From positions 3,845,501 through 3,909,500 of the forward strand of contig JAJGOT010000003.1 in NCBI GenBank assembly GCA_022457155.1: a stretch of 64,000 nt of DNA, given 5' to 3'. The translations under genes and the position numbers were made by a program. This DNA comes from Cladopsammia gracilis. Lineage: Eukaryota; Cnidaria; Anthozoa; Scleractinia; Dendrophylliidae. The notes under the pieces were generated by a model. The model saw only the letters and a list, made by a program, of their open reading frames with translations. It was not told the DNA's origin and did no database searches. Numbering within the stretch: the stretch's first letter is position 1; each line of letters begins with the position of its first letter. This document shows, in pieces, positions 11,007 to 23,800 of this stretch.

Positions 11007-11043
11007 TTTATACACGAACAAATTTGTTTAATATCGTCAGTTC
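11007..11043 (+). promoter_or_regulatory. Candidate core promoter of the collagen-EAR gene
   Basis: A TATA-like TTTATAC (11007-11013) lies 30 bp upstream of TCAGTT (11037-11042), which matches the metazoan initiator TCAKTY. The start codon follows at 11068, giving a 5' UTR of about 30 nt. The spacing is right, but both motifs are short and no transcript data are available. Confidence 0.3.
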
Positions 11044-11067
11044 ACTTGTGAGGAGCGGAGAGTGAAG

Positions 11068-11151
11068 ATGTTTCGTTTGTTCTTCTTGTTGGCTTTGGCC
11101 ATTTTCTTGGCCGGTTCCTTCGGAACATCGCAGAACAAATCTTCAAATCAG
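11068..11151 (+). CDS. Exon 1: signal peptide
   Basis: It encodes 28 residues beginning MFRLFFLLALAIFLAG and then a polar stretch with an N-glycosylation sequon (NKS). It ends CAG|GTAAAG, a strong donor, in phase 0. Intron 1 is 7846 bp and packed with transposons. Confidence 0.8.
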
Positions 11152-14100
11152 GTAAAGTACACGTCCTTATAGCATTCAAATTGTTTCTTATTGGCGAAGT
11201 TAGTTAAATTCTAGATCCCGAAACTGTGTTTACACACTATCCCCTTGAGCTTGTCTTTAATATATCGATCGTAACATTTATCTCTGTTTTGAACTAAAAG
11301 GAGGACTTTCTTTCTGATCTTACGGCAATAAACCTGGAAATTTTTCTGAACAGCAACTTGGGTGCGCCAAGGCAAATTAATTACGTTCAACTTTCTTTTT
11401 TATCAGATCAGTTCTGCTTCTCACGGTTCTGTTCAAATTCTCTTGTCTGTTCATTAAACTCTCAATAAAAGCAAAGTTGCGAAAAGCAGTATAAATTTTC
11501 TGCGCGCAGTTTCATCGTTGATCGGGATGAAAAACCTCGAAAGTTTTATTTAACAAATAGATTCCATTTGGCCGTGTGTCTGTTCAGTTATAGATCACAG
11601 AAGACGTCAAAATGTGGTACGAACATCAGTGACACATTTTTGTTCTTACCACATTTTGACGTCATCTGTGATCTATAACTGAACAGACACACGTCCAAAT
11701 GGAATCTATTTGTTTTATACAATGAACAGAAAAGTAAAAAGAGTAAAATTACGAAGTTGCCTCGTAGCGCTCGACTGTTCGAAGATTTGTTCCAGTTTAG
11801 GTATTTTTCAAGTTGCCAAGAACACTTTTCGTCTTGGTTTTTTCTTGCTCGTATTAAAAAGACAGCTCCTGCTAAACATTTTTCGAGGCTTGCTCTGATA
11901 GCTCATAGGCAACGGCCAATCACAGAGCGCGTAGTATTCAGTTCATGATAAAAAGTGAGTGACATGCTTGAGTGACAATCTTGGCTTCCCATTCCCAGTC
12001 TTCTCTTAATATAGAAATTAACGCCTGGCGAATAATTTGCCAACCCTCAATATTTGATTGTGTGTTCTTGGCCGAGGTTTAGGTTTATTTCGCTCAAAAT
12101 ACGAGTGTTTGAGTCTCAGAATAATGCCCAAGCAGCTGATGTTTTTATGAGAGAAGTTTTTAAGGAGAGTCAGCGACATTCTGGTTCAAAATCGCGTATT
12201 AATTTTAGAATGGAAAAGCTTATCACAAATCGGAGAAAGTAAGTATACTATCATACGAGTTAGTTAGTTAATCTTCTGCACTGTAGTTGTTTTTATTACA
12301 ATTTTTTGGTCAAGGTTAGACCTGTTTTTTGGATAAAAAATTCGGATCGGACGACCAAACTTTTGAATATCAGTTTGACTCCTTTGAAAATTTAATTGTT
12401 CTCTTCTTCATGAGAGAAAACTGAGTTTGTTGTAAAATGCCCGGCGGTACCAATCAATGAAAAGCAATAATCAATATAATCAATACCAATTAATTGATTG
12501 GTATTGGAAATCAATAAAAATCAATGCCTTGGAGTTGAGTGAGTATCGATTTTCATTGATTATCATTGATTTCTATTGATTAATATTGATTTTCATTGAA
12601 AGCTAAAATCTCCGTTTTCGATTCCAATAAACGCCCTAATAAAGCGTAATTTTTCTGACAAAAGTTCGCTTTTGTAAAAAGAATAAATAAATTTTTAATA
12701 CAACAACAAAATTAACTGAACAACAACATTTTATTACCTATTTAATTGTATATCGATCCGGCACGCAGACAGACACGATTTAGTGTTCGTATAATAGAGG
12801 GAGTTAATTTTTTAGCACCCCGTGAAGTTATATTTGCCGGGATAACTGGATTTCTGTCATAGCGAAGTGTCCGCAAGGCGGACAGAGAAAGAACGGAACG
12901 AGAACGTCACGAGAACGGCAGAGATGGTCAAGGTAACTGCCGTTTTCAATACAAGAAGACCTGCTTTCACATATTTTGTAACAGCAAGTGGCAGAGTCGG
13001 CAAGTTTACATTTCCCGTTTGCGGTACACGCGATGGTTTTTAATGGGTTTATAACTACCTCATTAGAGAGATTAAGCATTGCGTAATTTTTACCCGCAAA
13101 CGGCAGGGATAGTCATGGCAGCCGCCGTATTTGTACGCGACGAGTCCTGCCTTTATACACTATAGGACGGCAAACGGCAGACGACAAGCTTACATTTCCT
13201 GTTTGCGTTATACGCTAAGCTTAATCTCTCTAATTCTCTGCAAACGACAAGTTGACGTTTGCTATTTGTCGTAAGTTATTTAAATTCTTAAGCACTCTAG
13301 CTAGTCAATGCAGTCTAGTAAAAGATAAACGTTTCTCAAACATACCTTACATGCATCGTTTGACAGCACAACATTAAAACTTAACAAGTAGTAAAATAAG
13401 CATTTACTTTTTCAATCTGGAAAAAATGCTAAATCCTTCACATAGAAAGGCTTTGATTTTATCACTTAATGAATTCAGTTCTATGCAACCTGAACGTGCG
13501 AAAATTGACCAACATTTACCCGTGCAACTGAAAGAGAAGATAAAATAAGAGAGAGGTGGCCAAGCTGCCTCCAATCATTCAGAACTTTGAACGCGTTTCC
13601 GCGTTCTCCCCTCTTCTTACTAATGGAAAACACTTATCCTTCGTTCACGTGAAAAGGACACTGGTGGTATCCTTTTACGACACAGAATATGGCTATAATG
13701 CGACCTCTAATTGCTTTGACATCTTCCGTTGAGGGCCGATTCGCACTGTGACATAAGCATAAGCATAAGCCAACATACGCAGACTCAGTAACACGTTGAT
13801 CATTAGTGCCTATTGTTCTGTTTTTCTCGAACAATTAGAACTAATGAATAACACGTTACTGAGTCTGCTTATGTTGGCTTATGCTTATGCTTATGTCACA
13901 GTGTGAATCGGCCCTGAGGCGCCGGGGAATCAAGGTAACAGTCGCGAAATCTGATCTCAAATGCCTTGAAACGCGGGTTTTTACATTGCACGATCAGTTA
14001 TTGATTATCTATAAAAATCAATAATAATCAATAGCAATTAAGGAGTCTGGGTGAGTGAGTATCGATTTTTATTGATTGGTTGAACCAATCAATATCAATC

Positions 14101-17100
14101 AATAGATTATTATTGATTATTATTGATTGTATTGATTGGCAATCAATGATTGATTTTCATTGATTGGTACCGCCGGGTAAAATGATATCAAAGACAAATC
14201 CATCTCGTTTATTAATTTAAGCTTTATAATTAAGCTATTTGGAATTTTTTTAAAATATAAAACTGCATTTTTGCCAAAATGAAAGCAGCAGTTAAAATCT
14301 GGGAAATTAATTTCAAAGGGAAGACACAAAATTGATAGCTTGTTAATATAAATGTAATATTGTGGGAAGTGAAGAAAAGAATTAAATTGGTGAAGAAGAG
14401 CAAAAAGGAAATAGATGTTTAAAAACTTGAGTGTCCACTGCAGGTACAGATACCAAATAGACAGAGTGGGGGTTACAATGTTCTAAATCAGTTGAAAGTT
14501 GGTGGTGTATGTTTTTTGTTTTTTTTTGTGTGTGTTATGACGACTTCTAATAATAATTATTAAACTTTTTTTAATTTACATTAGTAAAAATGGTTTTAGA
14601 TTTTACCAATTTAAAAAAGTTGGTACATTTATGTAAGCCTGTGAGTTTCTCTTGTTTTGACAATCTTTTAATCATAGGCTCCTGTTTTTGACCAAATAAT
14701 TATTACTCTATTTGTATTTGGAGCCGGTATGGTAGTTTGGAGGATTTCATTTAGCTTTAACCGTCTTAAGTTGTAGCCCTTTACATTGTGTTTCTTTAAA
14801 TGTTTCTGGGTTGTAGTTTCATTGAAGAAAAAAAAAAGTTTCCGTCTCTCTAGTTTGAGTGTCTGAAATGATTCACCGTGAATGTTTTTCTTGCAAAGTA
14901 AATTGTTTGGTATGCTGATTCTAGCAGACTGTTCTTTTAAGGTCGCGGCGGATACCTGGCCATAAATAAATTCATAAGACAAAATTTTAGCAGGGGTGTG
15001 TCACTTTGAAAAACGTTATATTGTGAACGTTTGAAAGCTGATTTCGCTAAAATTTAACAGAGATATTGGCGATTAATGGAAGTGCATAAGGATTGTTTTT
15101 ATTGAAGGGATCACGCTTTTAATTGCAGCAATGCTGTAAGCCACTAAAGTTGTTTTAAAAATGTGGTTTTGTGTCCAAGTTTGCTCCTCGAGAAGAACAC
15201 AAAGCAAGCTGATTTCACCACTCACTGATCTGTCAAAACGTCTATTGTGTCATTGATATATAACTCCGATTTTTTATTTCAACTTTAATTAAAAGTTATT
15301 AACTTTTAAAGGAGTAAAATTGTCCATGTTAGAATTTGAAGCCTCATATCTTCCCTTTGATCGAAAGCCTAATTAAAAATTTGGAGTCAGATACGACAAT
15401 CTACAATACACCGAGTTTACCTCCCCGCAGTGTCAAATCATGAATTCTCCATCCACACTGAATTCTTGAACACAAAATTGCTTGTTTTTACGCCTCAGAA
15501 GGCTTCCCAAGCAAACACGAATGTAAAAAATATATATTTATCATAGTTTTGCTAATTTTAATCCACTGGCTGTTCCGATCAACACTTCATGCAGGAAGAA
15601 CAATGCATTGAAAAATAGTGTGTTTTATCAGACAGCGCTTTGCACATGCAATTATTGATACAGAAACAATACAGAGCCTGTTTGTGAATATTTCGTGCAT
15701 TTTCGGTATCAGCCATCGCACTAATCATGCATACTCTTATCATAAATGCATACTAATGAGCGGAACCTGTCCCCCGCGACCTTAAATAACTTTAAAGAAC
15801 AAAAACACAGTGTTACATTTACAATACTTCAGCAAACAGTGGTGTAGCCTATGAAGAAAAAATAAAATTTACAAATTTCAACCAGCTTGATAAAAAATAT
15901 ATACAGACCATAAAAAAAATAAATACTCTACAGTACGTTTACAGGTCCTGACGTTTATAGATGTAAATAACATTTCACACGTTCACACCACTTGCACGTA
16001 TATACACACAATCAAAAAAGAAGGTATTTTAGTCAAGAGCTAATCCCAAGAACATACATTATACAAGATTTTTCATTGAGTTTTAAAGTTCCATATAAAT
16101 TATATAATACTTCATAAACAGGAAGGTTGAAATATAGTATTTAGTAAGCTCTTCAGTTTTGATGTTTCTAATAAGAAAACAGAATTTCCTTTCACTTGGA
16201 GCAAAATTACTAATTAGAAGTATTATTAAACTACCCTAGAGTCTTTGCAATGAAAGTTTTGGTGAAGAAGCAGTCTTTGTATGTTCTATGAAGTCTTCTT
16301 CACCGCAATAAATACAATCACTATCACATTTGTTGCAAAATTTACAAAGTTCCTTTCTGGTAACAACTATTTATTTTGATGGATAAATTTAAAATGATAT
16401 TTTCTTAATTTCTGTTTTCCACATAGTCTTGGTATAAAATTGAAACATTGACACCACTACCGGTACTTGTCATTCAGCAGGATAGTTTTATTCAATTTAA
16501 CTGTGTTTCGGTTTGATCTACGGTATGGATTGTTTAAAAGTTGATATGAGTCCCGATTTCAGTTTCCTTAAATCAACTTGTTTTGTGGACAGTTATCAGG
16601 ATCTACTAGCTTAACAGAGACTGGTAAAGTAATGCAAATTTTTTAATTAAAATTAATTTCAGTAACAGTTTGTCCTGTCCTCAGTGCAGTGCTAGGCACT
16701 ACATAGTCCTCAGAATTTTATAAAGTATTGAATTTTATAAGACTTTCGTGCAACTCCGATAATGTGATTTATTTGGTTCATTGTAAGAAATGCAATCTCC
16801 AGTATGTTGGATCTACCACTACGGAATTTAAAGTTAGATTTAGGAATCACAAATCTACGATGAAAACAAACAAGAAAACCTGTGAGGTTGCCATACACTT
16901 CAACAAAATGCCACACATTCTAACAGATTTCACTTTTCAATGCATAGACCAAATTTATACAAACACAAATCAAGACACAGAAAAATTACTTGTCACGAAA
17001 GAAGCGTATTGGAGTGCGCAACTATTTTCCCTTTCACCTTTTGGGCTAAATAAAAGACAAGAATTTCATTCTAAAAATCGTATTCATTACAATTAAATTC

Positions 17101-17770
17101 AGGGAGGTTTCATCACTAGGTTGTGATTTTCTTATAGTGAATTTTTATCACCTTTTGTAATTGTCTTAAAGTTCAAGGGCCTCGTTCGGGAATTTGTTAT
17201 TTTTGTGCTGGCCTCGTCACTCAAAGGCTCTGAGTGTGGAATTTATTACTCATTGTTTAAGGACCCTGCTCAGGGATTTTGTTGTGGCATTGGCCTGTAT
17301 GATTGTTCAGAGCCCTGAATGGGAAACTTATTAAGTTGGGACTATTGCATAACTTTTTCTATTTTTGATTGTTTTTCTTAGTTATTATACCTTTTGTTAG
17401 GTTAATGTAGTTCATTAGTATTATTTGTGGCAATTGTGATTTGCCTTTGGTTTAGTCTCCTTATCACTTCTATTATTGTATTATTGTTGTAATTTTTGCT
17501 TTTATTTTTGTTACGTAATTTATCAGTAGTTTAACATTAACATTAAGTCATTGTTGTAACCGTATTTAAGTCTCATGTGTAACTTGTCTGTATAACTGAT
17601 GAAGGTCGAGAGACCGAAACGTTTTTAAACTAAATTTTTATTTTTTATACCAAAAGTTGTCTATTTTCGGTCTTTTTAACTAGTTTTTTATTATATGCAC
17701 CGAATCCGGACTGTGAATCCATTATTGTGATCCTTTTGGTATGACATCTTTCGTTGGCTCAGGCAGCACC

Positions 17771-17851
<81 letters not shown>

Positions 17852-20800
17852 ATTTGTATTGTGTAAATATCAATCCAGGGAAAGAAATTTTCATCTGTGC
17901 ATAACATTGACTCGACAAAAGCCTAAAATCCTAGTACATATTCCAATTAATAAAAAAGTGTTATTTACAGAACGTTCCTAATAATTACTTAAAAATTAGT
18001 AATAAGTCTAAAATTCTAAAATTAATCTTTAAATTAATCTTTAAAATCCTATTTACAAATCCTTCTTTATGAAAAAATAAAACAATAAATTAGCTGGGAA
18101 ACGCTTTCTGAAATAAATGAGTTTTAAGAGCCTTCTTGAATTTGACATTCTTTCATCATTTGCTGGTTCTGTTCTTACTTCCTGGGTTGCAAGTTATCTA
18201 TTCCATTAATTCCATTATCCCCTGATTCTAAGAGTTGCAACTTAAAGGTTGCTTTTCTTATTTTGGCATAGACCAATATCACGCTAGCATGGCACAAAAA
18301 TATATTTGGTTTATTGGGAAAAAGAGCCCGGCATCAAATTCAGCATATTATCAATATTTTTATTATTTAGTAAAACTACAAACTTTTGTAAAGATTGCTA
18401 GAAAACTGATGAAGATATGAAATTTTGAAACTGAGCATTTTTACAAAGAAATGTATGGTGGACGGGCATAGAGTGCCCGTCCAGCCTCGTTTTCGTGTTT
18501 TTCCCATACATTTCTTTGTAAAAATTAGGCCAGAGTACTAAGTTTCAAAAGCTCACATCTCCGTCAGTATACGAGCAATCTTTACGAAACTTTACAGTTT
18601 TACTAATATTGATATGCTGATTTTGATACTGGACTCTTTTCCCCATTAAATTAAATATATTTTCATGCCATGCTAGTGTGATATTGGTGTCAATTGCAGC
18701 CTGAATCTCTTTTATCCCTTTAACAATTATTTGGAAGAAATGGGTTGTCTTTCAAGTTGAGAATACAGTAGTTTTTGCTACAGTTTTGAGTCACAGCCCG
18801 GCAGTGGAATGGGAGGGGGGTAATTAATTTTGTTGACAGGGCATATTCAGGGGTTACTTTTTACAAGAGTTGCCAGAAATGTCTTTTTTTTATGGTAGGG
18901 GTCCATTTTTTTGTTGTGCTTACATGTATTTAAAAAATAAACACCGACCTTCAGGTATTTTTTTCATTTAAAAGCATAACTTTTCAATCTGTTTTAGACA
19001 AATGGTCCCATAACAAAATCAAAGGGCTGTGAAGTTGTACCACATGCTGGTTGCTGTAAAGATGGTATGTAAACCAAAGTTACCAAAATATGTTCATATA
19101 AGCTGTTAGTCAATATTGAGTTTGCTGTGTGGTTTTGCAATCAAATGATCTCAAATTATTTCAGTTTAACTTACTTGATCCCATTTTTGACAGGCAAAGA
19201 TGGAAAAGATGGACAAAATGGTGAGTTTGCCACATTTAATCTTTTCTCATGACTCTGGTTGTTTGATTTCAATCATTTCTTATTTCCCTGCCAGTAGAGC
19301 ATTTTAGTTTCAAATGAAGTCATTTGCATTAATAAATTTTTCTTCTGACACAGGAAAAGATGGGCGTGATGGTGCGAATGGTAATGTCTTTAATTTTGTG
19401 TGTTTATAGAATTATTTAATTGTCACAGTTTTAAATGAACTGAGTAATTTTCTTGATGCAAAGTAACTATTTCTAAATTAAAAATTGCACAGTGATTAAA
19501 TCAGGTGTTGAATTTAGAATCATGATGAGCACAGAAAGACTAAAAAAATAGATCTCCAATGATAATATTGGGACAATTTAATATTGGGATAATATTGGGA
19601 TAATATTGGGACAATTTAATATTGGGATAATATTGGGGAGCTAGCAACCAAAAATTACTGTCACCAGCTCAGATAATTTCTTTTAAATATATATGAAGAT
19701 ATAATTAACCAACAACAACAAGAAAACACTATTTATACATGGGGTAGTGGACCAGCTAAAGTTCTAGCATTCAATGAACAGCTAATACATCAGGGTTGTC
19801 AAAAGTAGCCGGCTGCTGTCAAAAATCACCACCATCTTTGTTATCTCGGCCGGATACTCAGCTGGACTGTTCTTTAGAAGAGATGGTATTTTCCCCTACC
19901 TTGAAGCTCGGCCGCCTACTCCAACAATACAGTCGGCTACTTCGAAACTTTATGACAACCCTGGTCACCATGCTTGTTTTCAAGATATTAAGGTGCATTG
20001 AAGACTATGCCTTTTTAGAAGCATTTGTTATTTTAAGATGACCTTGGCTTACAACTATCAGCAATAAAAGAAGCTACATTAGTGAAATTTAGATCAGGTA
20101 TAAACTGTACATTATAATAATGGCTCTGATAATTAAAACAGATATCAGATAATTTACCAATAAGGTAACTCAATAATTACACGAAATTTACTTTGATTTG
20201 CAATTCTGTCAATTGATATTAAAGTGGCCTGGATTTTCCTCGGATATTACAATTAGAACTGGGCCCCAGTGACTTTAATAAAATAGGGCAATTATTGCGA
20301 CAGGTGTACATGTATTTTTCCAGTCACCAGCTGTACTTCAAAAATTTGTGCAGACAGCCTTGCAACTTTCAATTTGCCCTTGACATTTGATGGCTAGTAA
20401 GTGTTTAACACCTATTCACATTTCCTTTGGATCATTGTTTTTAACACAGGAAAAGATGGCCGCGATGGACGAGATGGAACAAGTGGAGGAAAGGTTGGTC
20501 AATAAAGTAATTATTTTCAAATGTTAGGATAAAAGTTAAAGGGCAGTTCTTGCAACTCAAACTAATATCGTTTTGGCTTTTTCCTCACTGGCATCACCTT
20601 AGGAATCACATAGTGGCATACTGTGAAACAGTCTAAGTCTGTTGAGCTTATCACTATGATTATGGTACCAATATCCAATACAAAAAGGTCCCTTTTTGGA
20701 ATGGAAACTTGTCTACAAAATGGTAATAAATTTAAAGGAAAAAATAATGTTACTTTAGAAGTGAAGGTTTATATTAATACTTTGTGACAGAAAAGTGAAA

Positions 20801-23800
20801 CTGTACATACATGCAGCTATAATCAAAATCTATTGAATAAAATTAGGGTTGCAAAATTTCAGTTTGTCGGAAAATTTACCAAATACAGAGACAAGTTTAT
20901 TCTCACTGGTCTGTGGGATAATTAAGTTAACTTACTCTTCTGGCTGTTTCTACAAGAAGGAAGAAAGGGGTGCTATTATGGCATATTCAAGCCACTTACC
21001 TCACCAACTAAAGCGCATCAATTTTGTTACCATGGTAACCAAATTATACTTTTCTAATTTTTCAGGGAGAGAAAGGCGAAGCAGGGACACCAGGACGGCA
21101 TGGGAATCCTGGGATTAAGGTATTTATGTTCTGTATTTTTTTGTCAATGTAAACTTAAATTAATATTATTAACAATCTAAAGAATACTCTTCCGTTACTT
21201 ACTAGTAAATCCTTCTGGAGACCAGACAACAAAAATCCCTTCCCTATCCCAGACTTGCTACTTTTAGAACTGTATCGCTATTAGTGTTTTTAATGGAAAA
21301 CCATCTGTCAACAGTCTTGCTGCAGTGATTTTATTTCCGTTTTATAGGGAAGCCTCATTCTCTTCTGAGATAATTCTTTATACCCGACCATTTTCTTGGC
21401 AAATGATACCCTGTTCTAGACCAACTCTCTAATTTCTATACCCTATCCCAGACTAAACTGCTTGAAAAAAGCATATACCCTTCACAGCAGCACATGAGAG
21501 TACCCCCCCCCTCCCCCCAGGGGAGTTAAAGCCTGTAAGTTTTATTTTTTTTTCCTTTATGGAAGCTTTTATAACCAAGAATGATTCTTCGTATGAGTTT
21601 GTGTCATAAATAATTATTTTATGTTTTAAGGGAGAAAAGGGTGAACCAGGCATAGGAGGAAACAGTGGCAATGTTATAATTAATTATTTTATGTTTTAAG
21701 GGAGAGAAGGGAGAACCAGGCATAGGAGGAAACAGTGGCAATGTTATAATTAATTATTTTATGTTTTAAGGGAGAGAAGGGTGAACCAGGCAGGAGGAAA
21801 CAGTGGCAATGTTATAATTAATTATTTTATGTTTTAAGGGAGAGAAGGGTGAACCAGACATAGGAGGAAACAGTGGCAATGTTATAATTAATTATTTTAT
21901 GTTTTAAGGGAGAGAAGGGTGAACCAGGCATAGGAGAAAACAGTGGCAATGTTATAATTAATTATTTTATGTTTTAAGGGAGAGAAGGGTGAACCAGGCA
22001 GGAGGAAACAGTGGCAATGTTATAATTAATTATTTTATGTTTTAAGGGAGAGAAGGGTGAACCAGGCATAGGAGGAAACAGTGGCAATGTTATAATTAAT
22101 TATTTTATGTTTTAAGGGAGAGAAGGGTGAACCAGGCATAGGAGAAAACAGTGGCAATGTTATAATTAATTATTTTATGTTTTAAGGGAGAGAAGGGTGA
22201 ACCAGGCAGGAGGAAACAGTGGCAATGTTATAATTAATTATTTTATGTTTTAAGGGAGAGAAGGGTGAACCAGACATAGGAGGAAACAGTGGCAATGTTA
22301 TAATTAATTATTTTATGTTTTAAGGGAGAGAAGGGTGAACCAGGCATAGGAGGAAACAGTGGCAATGTTATAATTAATTATTTTATGTTTTAAGGGAGAG
22401 AAGGGTGAACCAGGCATAAGAGGAAACAGCGGCAATGTTATAATTAATTATTTTATGTTTTAAGGGAGAGAAGGGTGAACCAGGCATAGGAGGAAACAGT
22501 GGCAATGTTAGCATAAAAGTAAGCACTGTGATTTCCATTTTTTAAAAAGACAAGTAGTAAAAAAAATAATAAAGAAATTAATCTTCCTAACCCAAGAAGA
22601 AAATAATTTTAAACCTTCATTCCTATTCAGTTTAGTGTATTTTTGTTAAAAAGGAGAAACTGTTTTTTTAAATGTAGTGCTAATACATGTATCAATACTG
22701 CAGGTAGTAAACAATATAAAATTCCAAGAATTATTCAATAATTTTTTAATATATTCTTTCTGGGAATTCTAATGTTAGGATCAAAAAACTGCACTGGTCT
22801 GTTTTCTGTTTTAATATAATTATAGTGGTGTTATCACAGGCATCTAACCCAGCTCCTAGCATGAGAAACCTCATATTGAGTGTCTTTTTTAGTTCAGTTT
22901 GTAATGACTTTTGTGTGTCATGTCATGTCACTTAGGCATAACATACACTGTAACAGCAGCCCTCTGTGTGAGAAGCCATGTTGCATACATTTGTAACAGT
23001 GCAAATCATACAGGTTAAAATGGGAATTTAATGAACATATTATTGGGAACAGTATCGGGAATAGAAGCAATAGAAATGCCTTAACCTTACCCCGAACTTA
23101 CTTGTGTCTGCTTGGGCCATTTTGGAGTGATTCCAGAGAGTTTTAGTTTCACTGATTTCTGTCTTTTCTATATAGAGAAATCAGTGAAACAAAATAGTAA
23201 AACACTTACACAAAGCGCGACTGTTATGTTATGCCTCAGTGATGTGATGCTCATATTTCTAAACACACAAAGATCAATAAACGGTTTCTCACACTAGGAG
23301 CTTGGGTGACCTGTGCTTTTCTTCCTTAAAATATTTCAAGCTAATAGAATGCTTCGTAATTTAATTATTTGAGCTTAACATGGTGAAACAGTGCAAGAAA
23401 AATTAAAGTGTTCTTAAACATGACTCTGAAGATGACTTCTGCTCAAGCTTTCAAAATGTCAGTCATTGTTAATTAACAACAACAATAACAACAGATCACA
23501 CTACGTTTTTTATTAATTGTGTAATTAATAAATTTGCTGTAAATTTTACCTTTTTTCTGAGGGCGAGAAAGGATCTCCTGGACACAAAGGACCACAAGGA
23601 GAAAAAGGACAACAAGGACAGAAAGGAATGCCTGGAACATGTGATGCTAAGGTAATTTTATTGCAAACAATTACCAATACCACTTTATTTACCTGCTTGT
23701 TGCAAAAATATGTATTAGAGGACCTTTCATACTAATAAAGAAATTTATGCAAGTCATTTTAAGTTAGCCTGCCTGGTTTCTTTCCCAAGATCACAATGGG

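Larger units (their letters stand above)
16690..17660 (+). mobile_element. Penelope-like element 3' fragment (GIY-YIG plus tail)
   Basis: A GIY-YIG endonuclease frame (16728-17096) is followed by about 500 bp of non-coding tail and a hammerhead-like motif (17596-17632). This order, endonuclease then ribozyme-bearing tail, is that described for endonuclease-plus Penelope-like retroelements. The reverse transcriptase is missing, so the copy is 5' truncated. It sits in intron 1 in the same orientation as the host gene. Confidence 0.65.

Noticed and set aside
17722..17907. Minus-strand frame with an Ile-Tyr repeat
   Set aside because: Translation of the (AT)n microsatellite.
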